Of a DNA stretch of 8,759 nucleotides, positions 5,650 to 8,759 are shown piece after piece. The notes under the pieces were generated by a model. It searched no databases, was not told where the DNA came from, and was given only the letters and a program-made list of their open reading frames with translations. The stretch spans positions 1-8,759 of the forward strand of contig DASTWA010000012.1 of assembly GCA_035758825.1 (NCBI GenBank). Reading direction: 5' to 3'. This DNA comes from JARIHD01 sp035758825 (GTDB lineage: Bacteria > Patescibacteriota > Saccharimonadia > Saccharimonadales > UBA4665). The position numbers were made by a program, and so were the translations under genes. Within the stretch, counting starts at the first letter, position 1. Each line of letters opens with the position of its first letter.

Positions 5650-7382
5650 GTGCCTTGGAAGGATTGAATGACCAGCAGCGCCTAGCTGCCACCTCCGACG
5701 ATAGGTGCCTGCTTATAGTCGCGGGCCCAGGGACGGGTAAAACCAAGACGCTCACCGCCAGGATTGCGAACCTGGTCCAGAGCGGCGTGGATCCGGCCCA
5801 CATTTTGGCGCTGACCTTCACCAACAAGGCAGCCCGCGAGATGGCCGAACGGGTCAGTGCAGCGCTGGGTCAAACCCGGCCCCCGGTTATTACAACCTTC
5901 CATGCCTTAGCGAATAGATTATTGCCGCCACCATCCACGACGCTGGCTTCCCCCAGCCAGCTGGCAGATATTGCTAAACATGTTAAGCGTGTCCTGAGTG
6001 TAAGAGGCATGAGTGAGCGGGATATCGCATTGGCAGTATCCCGGTCCAAAAATCAGTCGGCTGCCGAATCTGACCAGACCGTAAGGGAAGTGGTAGAGGC
6101 CTACCAGGCCGCCATGGCCGAGCAAGGGCTGCACGATTTTGACGATATGCTGAAAATGCTGCACGATTACCTGCGGCAGCAAAAACAGCCATTCCTGCAC
6201 GTGTTGGTAGATGAATTCCAGGATACAAATGATTTGCAATATGACATTTTGACGCTCCTGGCACGTGATGCGAGCCTGTTCGCGATTGGCGACCCGCTCC
6301 AATCGATTTATGGCTTCCGCGGAGCTTCGGCAGGAGTCTTCGACCGGATAACAACCGACTGGCCCGACACTCAAGTCATCCGCCTGGAGACGAACTACCG
6401 GTCGACGCCACAGGTGGTAGCTTTGGCAGCCGGGGTCTTCCCGGACGAGCCGCCGCTGATTGCCCATCGCCAGGAGGCAGGCAATGCAAAGGTTATCGAG
6501 GCCCTTAATGAGTTCGGCGAAGCCGATTGGGTGGTCCATGCCATCGAGCAAAGCCTTGGCGGCAGCACAATGCTAACCGGAAGCCAGCACCATACAGCGG
6601 ACCAGCAACGGACATTCAGGGATTTTGCTGTTTTATACCGCACACATGCCACGGCCAAAGCCTTGCAACGGGCACTCGAAGCAAGTGGTCTGCCGCACCA
6701 GATAGCTGGCGAAGGGTCCCCCTTTGCGCGGCCCGACATATCGGCAGTTACCGCCTGCATCGGGTACTTGGCCGGGAGTAATGACCCGCCCAAGGTTAAG
6801 GAGATGTCGGTGTCTCAGGCCAGGCACTTGCTCGATGACCACAAGGCACGCCTCCTGGGTTTCAAACTAGACGAGCTCGCAGCTAAGATAGTTAACATGT
6901 TAACTATCGAGAATGAACGTAACATCACCGAAATCAAGCAGTTCATCCAATCGCTGGCCCGGATTAAGGATATGCCGCCAGCTGAATTCATGACCTACTT
7001 GGCGGGCATCGCCCAGCAGGAATATTACGACCCGGACGCCGAAGCGATATCGTTACTGACCATCCATGCCGCCAAGGGCTTGGAGTTCTCCCAGGTGTAC
7101 CTGATTGGCGCCGAAGAGGGCATTTTGCCACTCAGCAAAAAAGGCCGCATTGCCGATATCGGCGAAGAACGCCGCCTGTTTTACGTTGCAGCCACCCGGG
7201 CCCGGGACGACTTGTACATGACCTTTGTCCGCCAGCGCGCCAAGCAGAAGCCAGAACTTTCCCGCTTCGTCCGCGAGCTGCCGCCAGGGCTGGCGGCCAT
7301 GGAAGCCGACCCGGCAATGGCCGCCCAAATCACAAGAATAAAAAAGAGAGCCCAAAAGCGGGCTCAATCGAGTTTGTTCTAG
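5646..7382 (+). CDS. Compact UvrD/PcrA-like superfamily 1A DNA helicase, 578 aa
   Basis: An ATP-dependent 3'-5' helicase. Seen: Q motif LNDQQRLAA (7-15), Walker A AGPGTGKT (26-33), motif Ia LTFTNKAAREMAERV (56-70), TTFHAL (83-88), Walker B LVDEFQDTNDLQYD (187-200), motif III GDPLQSIYGFRGA (215-227), RLETNYRS (246-253), motif V LLTIHAAKGLEF (470-481) with EEGILPL (490-496), and motif VI EERRLFYVAATRARDDLY (507-524). UvrD and PcrA are usually 720-740 long. The shortfall is mainly in the 2B region between PFARPDI (about 360) and motif V, roughly 100 residues, and in the C-terminus. The protein ends in QSSLF, a match to the sliding-clamp-binding pattern QxxLF. The ATGA overlap with the EndoQ-like gene implies a shared repair task. 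Excision repair or recombination alternatives remain. Confidence 0.92.
   Translation: MSALEGLNDQQRLAATSDDRCLLIVAGPGTGKTKTLTARIANLVQSGVDPAHILALTFTNKAAREMAERVSAALGQTRPPVITTFHALANRLLPPPSTTLASPSQLADIAKHVKRVLSVRGMSERDIALAVSRSKNQSAAESDQTVREVVEAYQAAMAEQGLHDFDDMLKMLHDYLRQQKQPFLHVLVDEFQDTNDLQYDILTLLARDASLFAIGDPLQSIYGFRGASAGVFDRITTDWPDTQVIRLETNYRSTPQVVALAAGVFPDEPPLIAHRQEAGNAKVIEALNEFGEADWVVHAIEQSLGGSTMLTGSQHHTADQQRTFRDFAVLYRTHATAKALQRALEASGLPHQIAGEGSPFARPDISAVTACIGYLAGSNDPPKVKEMSVSQARHLLDDHKARLLGFKLDELAAKIVNMLTIENERNITEIKQFIQSLARIKDMPPAEFMTYLAGIAQQEYYDPDAEAISLLTIHAAKGLEFSQVYLIGAEEGILPLSKKGRIADIGEERRLFYVAATRARDDLYMTFVRQRAKQKPELSRFVRELPPGLAAMEADPAMAAQITRIKKRAQKRAQSSLF
6887..6908. repeat. 22-bp perfect palindrome within the helicase gene
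   Basis: The 11-base half GATAGTTAACA (6887-6897) is followed immediately by its reverse complement TGTTAACTATC (6898-6908). The codons read KIVNMLTI in the variable 2B region. An internal 12-bp piece, TTAACATGTTAA, recurs in the dihydrouridine synthase gene near 2188-2199, where it also encodes NML. The motif could be chance or a protein-binding site. Confidence 0.85.
7338..7365 (-). terminator. Intrinsic terminator reading leftward, inside the helicase 3' end
   Basis: GAGCCC (7348-7353) and GGGCTC (7360-7365) form a 6-bp stem with a 6-nt loop. On the minus strand the stem is followed by TCTTTTTTATT, a good U-tract. On the plus strand the downstream bases (AATCGAGTTTGTTCT) are only partly T-rich, and termination there would cut the mRNA before the helicase stop codon. 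No minus-strand gene that would use it is evident. Confidence 0.5.
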
Positions 7383-7415
7383 GTTGGTGGGGCTGATGCT
7401 ACAAGTTTTGAACTT

Positions 7416-7523
7416 ATGATGGTCGACCTGGCAGAGTGGTTTGTGAATACCCCGGAGACTTCCTGGCAACAGCAGTTGCGGAGCGTCGAAGCCGCTGAGC
7501 ATGTCCAGCACTACCAGCTTTAA
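7416..7523 (+). CDS. Possible small ORF, 35 aa, directly after the helicase
   Basis: An ATG at 7416 opens a frame ending in TAA at 7521-7523. The residues (MMVDLAEWFVNTPETSWQQQ then LRSVEAAEHVQHYQL) look protein-like, and codon third positions are GC-rich like the neighbouring genes. The frame is open from the codon after the helicase TAG, so it is in phase with the helicase. It could be a separate microprotein, the remains of a longer helicase C-terminus cut by a TAG mutation, or chance. No Shine-Dalgarno precedes the ATG. I do not recognise the sequence. Confidence 0.3.
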   Translation: MMVDLAEWFVNTPETSWQQQLRSVEAAEHVQHYQL

Positions 7524-7577
7524 GAGGCATAGGGCGAAAGCGGTTGAACGGCTACAGTGAGCTAAGCGTAAAAGTAA

Positions 7578-7604
7578 TTGGCACTCTTGCTTTTAGAGTG
7601 CTGA
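7578..7604. promoter_or_regulatory. CIRCE-type heat-shock operator (HrcA binding site)
   Basis: TTGGCACTC (7578-7586), a 9-nt spacer, and GAGTGCTGA (7596-7604) match the CIRCE consensus TTAGCACTC-N9-GAGTGCTAA at 16 of 18 arm positions with the exact spacer length. In many bacteria CIRCE is bound by the repressor HrcA, which controls groESL or dnaK operons. No chaperone gene follows here. Confidence 0.75.
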
Positions 7605-7615
7605 TCCTGTATAAT
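7587..7615 (+). promoter_or_regulatory. Promoter embedded in the CIRCE operator (TTGCTT-N17-TATAAT)
   Basis: TTGCTT (7587-7592) lies in the operator spacer and TATAAT (7610-7615) follows 17 nt later. Transcription should begin near 7622. HrcA bound to the operator would cover the -35 and block it, the usual repression geometry. The transcript could be a short structured RNA or the long leader of the CD-NTase operon. Confidence 0.7.
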
Positions 7616-7621
7616 ATAAGT

Positions 7622-7753
7622 ACCAAAAAGTGGAGGGGCCCTTCCGGGTACAACACTTCTAGGGCAATGTCATAAGCGTCGGCGACCGTTCGATAGGGAT
7701 ATACGATCTGCTGCCCACCTCTTATTCAAGACATTGATAAATGGCGTTTTTTT
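7622..7753 (+). ncRNA. Possible structured leader or small RNA from the CIRCE promoter
   Basis: From the predicted start there is no good ORF for 300 nt, but there are pairings. GTACC (7620-7624) can pair with GGTAC (7647-7651). CAATGTCATAAG (7665-7676) pairs with CTTAT and GACATTG (7721-7736) around a 4-nt bulge. An inner hairpin CGATA-GGGA-TATACG has a GNRA tetraloop and one bulged A. A run of seven T at 7747-7753 could mark the 3' end, though no strong stem touches it. An alternative pairing of 7628-7637 with 7714-7723 competes with the main stem. It matches no RNA family I know; it was checked by eye against 6S, tmRNA, SRP and tRNA. Confidence 0.3.
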
Positions 7754-7771
7754 GCGCCCGTAAGATTATAA

Positions 7772-7836
7772 GCAAAAGAGAGCCAATAAAGGCTCCCTCC
7801 GCTGGATATACGATACTGCTTATGTTCATAAGCGCT
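7772..7836 (-). ncRNA. Candidate small RNA of about 65 nt with terminator
   Basis: Between the minus-strand promoter and a leftward terminator lies a short unit. It begins with a hairpin whose arms are GCTTATG and CATAAGC (plus positions 7818-7833, 2-nt centre). After an unpaired stretch comes a terminator stem of 7 bp (7778-7784 with 7791-7797, one G-U pair) and loop TTTATT, followed on the minus strand by TTTTGCTT. Promoter, two hairpins and U-tract in this order fit a bacterial sRNA. It would be divergent to the CD-NTase operon, and antisense to any plus-strand read-through from the CIRCE promoter. A 35-codon frame from ATG 7829 exists but would be interrupted by the terminator. Confidence 0.4.
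7778..7797 (-). terminator. Leftward intrinsic terminator
   Basis: On the minus strand GGGAGCC-TTTATT-GGCTCTC is followed by TTTTGCTT. In the plus direction the stem is followed by TCCGCTGG with no T-run, so it should act only leftward. Confidence 0.5.
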
Positions 7837-7842
7837 GTCTAC

Positions 7843-7870
7843 ATCATAGCAATCCGTATATCTTTTGCAA
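7843..7870 (-). promoter_or_regulatory. Minus-strand promoter (TTGCAA-N16-TGCTATGAT)
   Basis: Reading leftward, TTGCAA (7870-7865) is followed after 16 nt by TATGAT (7848-7843), preceded by TGC as in an extended -10. Transcription would start near 7836 and run away from the CD-NTase operon. Confidence 0.5.
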
Positions 7871-7893
7871 GCCCAAAATCTTACAAACACCTC

Positions 7894-7899
7894 TATAAA
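7894..7899 (+). promoter_or_regulatory. Possible -10 box of the CD-NTase operon
   Basis: TATAAA lies 29 nt before the first ATG of the operon, leaving room for a short leader with the AAGGAG site. No -35 of quality is seen at 16-18 nt upstream, so this is weak and read-through from 7622 is an alternative. Confidence 0.3.
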
Positions 7900-7922
7900 A
7901 CAAACCCTAACAAGGAGTTAAA

Positions 7923-7994
7923 ATGGGTAAAGATATACCTGACGGCAAGCGTAGCGCCGTAGTCAATAGCTCGCTAGTAACGGAACGCACATGA
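7923..7994 (+). CDS. Small peptide, 23 aa, first ORF of the CD-NTase operon
   Basis: ATG at 7923 follows AAGGAG (7912-7917) by 5 nt, one of the best ribosome binding sites in the window. The product (MGKDIPDGKRSAVVNSSLVT then ERT) is basic and hydrophilic. Its TGA overlaps the ATG of the 177-aa gene (ATGA), which has only a weak site of its own. The role may therefore be mainly as a translational entry point for the membrane protein, or it may be a real microprotein. I do not recognise it. Confidence 0.5.
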   Translation: MGKDIPDGKRSAVVNSSLVTERT

Positions 7995-8524
7995 GTAGCT
8001 GGACTACGGTAGGTGGCATTGTTGTCGCGGTGGCCGGTACAGCCTTTGTCGGCTCGTTAGTAACTAACTGGCAGAGTGCCCGGCAGCACCGCAAGGAAAC
8101 CGTGGCTGGTGCGATCAGGTCTGCGTTGCGACGCAAGGAAATGTACTATCGCGTACGGCGACGCCGGGCTGACGGTAGCGATGACGTTGTGCTTCGCGAT
8201 CTGTTCCACGATGTTCAAGAAGAGAATGACCAGTATGCAAGTCTACTGGATATTGAAGCGCCTTGGCTAGGTGATGCCTACAGGCGTTTTTTAAGTGCGC
8301 TCAAGGCTGAGCTACAGCCCTTTATGGCTAGCGCCTGGACAGGCAACAATGCCGGTGGTGCGAGCGTTCAGCTTGCTGGTGAAGGCCAGCCTGACGTTGA
8401 TCATCTTGCCCGCCTGTTTGCTCAAGACGGCCGCCGTCTTTTCAATCCAATAATGCGCCCTATTATGCGCATCCGTTACTCACTACGTAAGTTCTTCAAG
8501 GAGGACAAATATGGATCTAAGTAA
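7991..8524 (+). CDS. Single-pass membrane protein, 177 aa, paired with a CD-NTase
   Basis: One hydrophobic segment at about residues 6-26 (TVGGIVVAVAGTAFVGSLVT), without a signal-peptidase site, is followed by basic residues (RQHRKE, and VRRRR near 55-59), indicating a membrane anchor with the soluble part in the cytoplasm. The soluble part is helical, with aromatic and acidic stretches (DLFHDVQEENDQYASLL, PWLGDAYRRFLSALKAEL), a glycine-rich linker about 118-132, and a very basic C-terminus (RPIMRIRYSLRKFFKEDK). I do not recognise the family. It starts by ATGA overlap with the 23-aa ORF and overlaps the CD-NTase start by 14 nt. In CBASS operons a membrane protein beside the synthase is commonly the effector that disrupts the membrane, but known ones usually have two or more TM helices. 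Effector or regulator are both possible. Confidence 0.85.
   Translation: MSSWTTVGGIVVAVAGTAFVGSLVTNWQSARQHRKETVAGAIRSALRRKEMYYRVRRRRADGSDDVVLRDLFHDVQEENDQYASLLDIEAPWLGDAYRRFLSALKAELQPFMASAWTGNNAGGASVQLAGEGQPDVDHLARLFAQDGRRLFNPIMRPIMRIRYSLRKFFKEDKYGSK
8498..8504 (+). promoter_or_regulatory. Strong Shine-Dalgarno of the CD-NTase gene
   Basis: AAGGAGG lies 6 nt before the ATG at 8511, within the end of the 177-aa gene. It fixes the start of the partial nucleotidyltransferase and implies that the synthase is translated well relative to its upstream partner. Confidence 0.75.
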
Positions 8525-8759
8525 ATACGACTCAACGATGGAAAAATACCTTGAGGCTATCAGCATCACGGCTACTCAGGCTGATCAGATCGAAGATGCA
8601 GTTAAGAACGTCTTGGCGCTTACCTTGTCTGCTTTCCCCGATGCAGAGGTATCTGCCCAAGGCTCTTTCTCAACTGATACGCTGACGAAACCTCTTACCG
8701 CTAAACAGGGCGGCGGCACCGCTGGCGAATTCGATGTGGATATTGCTATTGAAAGCGAA
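8511..8759 (+). CDS. CD-NTase / DncV-like cyclic-oligonucleotide synthase, N-terminal 83 aa (partial)
   Basis: The frame is open from ATG 8511 to the right edge. After an N-terminal helix (SKYDSTMEKYLEAI...) comes AQGSFSTDTLTKPL (49-62) and then GEFDVDIAIESE (72-83). The nucleotidyltransferase signature is G51-S52 followed by the metal-binding D75-x-D77. The spacing and the QGSF-x-x-DTL-x-x-P wording resemble V. cholerae DncV (QGSFQYDTLNRPF then DIDDG) and other CBASS CD-NTases, which make cyclic di- or trinucleotides on phage infection to trigger an effector. The insertion KQGGGTAG between the two motif halves lengthens the loop. Clade, product nucleotide and C-terminal domains lie beyond the window. 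A housekeeping CCA-adding or other nucleotidyltransferase is less likely from the motif context. Confidence 0.75.
   Translation, partial: MDLSKYDSTMEKYLEAISITATQADQIEDAVKNVLALTLSAFPDAEVSAQGSFSTDTLTKPLTAKQGGGTAGEFDVDIAIESE

Larger units (their letters stand above)
7383..7922. other. 540-nt intergenic stretch with regulatory and RNA signals
   Basis: No convincing large gene lies here. In order it holds a possible 35-aa ORF, a CIRCE-type operator with promoter, a potentially structured plus-strand transcript, and an opposing promoter-terminator pair for a short minus-strand RNA. The portion from about 7741 to 7920 is visibly AT-richer than the genes on either side. The individual signals are listed separately. 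Confidence 0.7.

Noticed and set aside
5919..6551. 210-codon minus-strand ORF
   Set aside because: Antisense shadow of the helicase gene, which carries every helicase motif in order.
7053..7511. 152-codon minus-strand ORF ending near the leftward terminator
   Set aside because: The terminator falls inside it rather than after it, most of it is antisense to helicase motifs V and VI, and no start signal is seen.
7380..7523. TAG recoding (alternative genetic code) of the helicase
   Set aside because: The QSSLF end is a natural terminus and other genes use TAA/TAG/TGA as ordinary stops at tightly coupled junctions.
7575..7605. GCACTC/GAGTGC hairpin as a terminator of the helicase operon
   Set aside because: It is followed by TGATCCTG, with no T-run. 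The N9 spacing and arm sequence fit CIRCE instead.
7640..7760. Possible tRNA, SRP or 6S RNA (TTCGAT and GGAAGG-like pieces)
   Set aside because: No acceptor or T-arm pairing around TTCGAT, no SRP core on either strand, and no 6S-type closing stem and bubble that I can recognise.
7722..7829. Minus-strand 35-codon ORF with a hydrophobic segment, resembling a type I toxin
   Set aside because: The leftward terminator stem lies inside it and would end the mRNA early; no Shine-Dalgarno. Retained only as a note for the small RNA.
7741..7962. Plus-strand 73-codon ORF with a hydrophobic stretch
   Set aside because: No ribosome binding site, crosses the GGCG-T7 run and terminator stem, AT-rich codons unlike neighbours, and overlaps the well-supported 23-aa ORF in another frame.
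1..8759. CRISPR array or insertion sequence
   Set aside because: No direct repeats of suitable length and spacing, no transposase motifs, and no terminal inverted repeats seen on either strand.

Overview
The window looks like a chromosomal segment of a small-genome bacterium with compact, tightly coupled operons and near-consensus sigma70-type promoters. Two -10 boxes sit so close to their start codons that the mRNAs should be leaderless or nearly so. Moderate GC, 1-nt TAATG/ATGA overlaps and this gene set would fit Saccharibacteria or another CPR lineage, but the assignment is inferred from style only. An actinobacterial or Chloroflexota source cannot be excluded.

Left part (1-1048): a minus-strand operon encodes a 57-aa zinc-ribbon-like protein, followed 6 nt later by a phytoene desaturase (CrtI family) that runs off the left edge. 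Its promoter overlaps, through a 12-bp palindromic AT box, a strong divergent promoter for the rightward genes.

Central part (1049-7382), all rightward: an unrecognised cysteine-free 201-aa protein coupled to a tRNA-dihydrouridine synthase; a two-gene ABC exporter (ATPase and 6-TM permease, TAATG overlap) with its own -10 box; and an endonuclease Q-like PHP/zinc-finger nuclease overlapping (ATGA) a compact UvrD/PcrA-like helicase that ends in a sliding-clamp-type motif. The last pair looks like a dedicated repair module for deaminated bases, with a nicking nuclease plus an unwinding helicase.

Right part (7383-8759): about 540 nt without a convincing large gene, but dense in signals. These are a possible 35-aa ORF, a CIRCE-type (HrcA) operator whose 9-nt spacer holds the -35 of a consensus promoter, a structured possible non-coding transcript, and an oppositely oriented promoter/terminator pair predicting a short RNA of about 65 nt. 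A compact operon follows: a 23-aa peptide with a strong ribosome binding site, a 177-aa single-TM protein, and the N-terminus of a CD-NTase (DncV/CBASS-like cyclic-oligonucleotide synthase) that runs off the right edge. This is the most likely place for an undescribed system: a CBASS-like anti-phage operon with an unrecognised membrane partner, preceded by a heat-shock-type operator and candidate regulatory RNAs.
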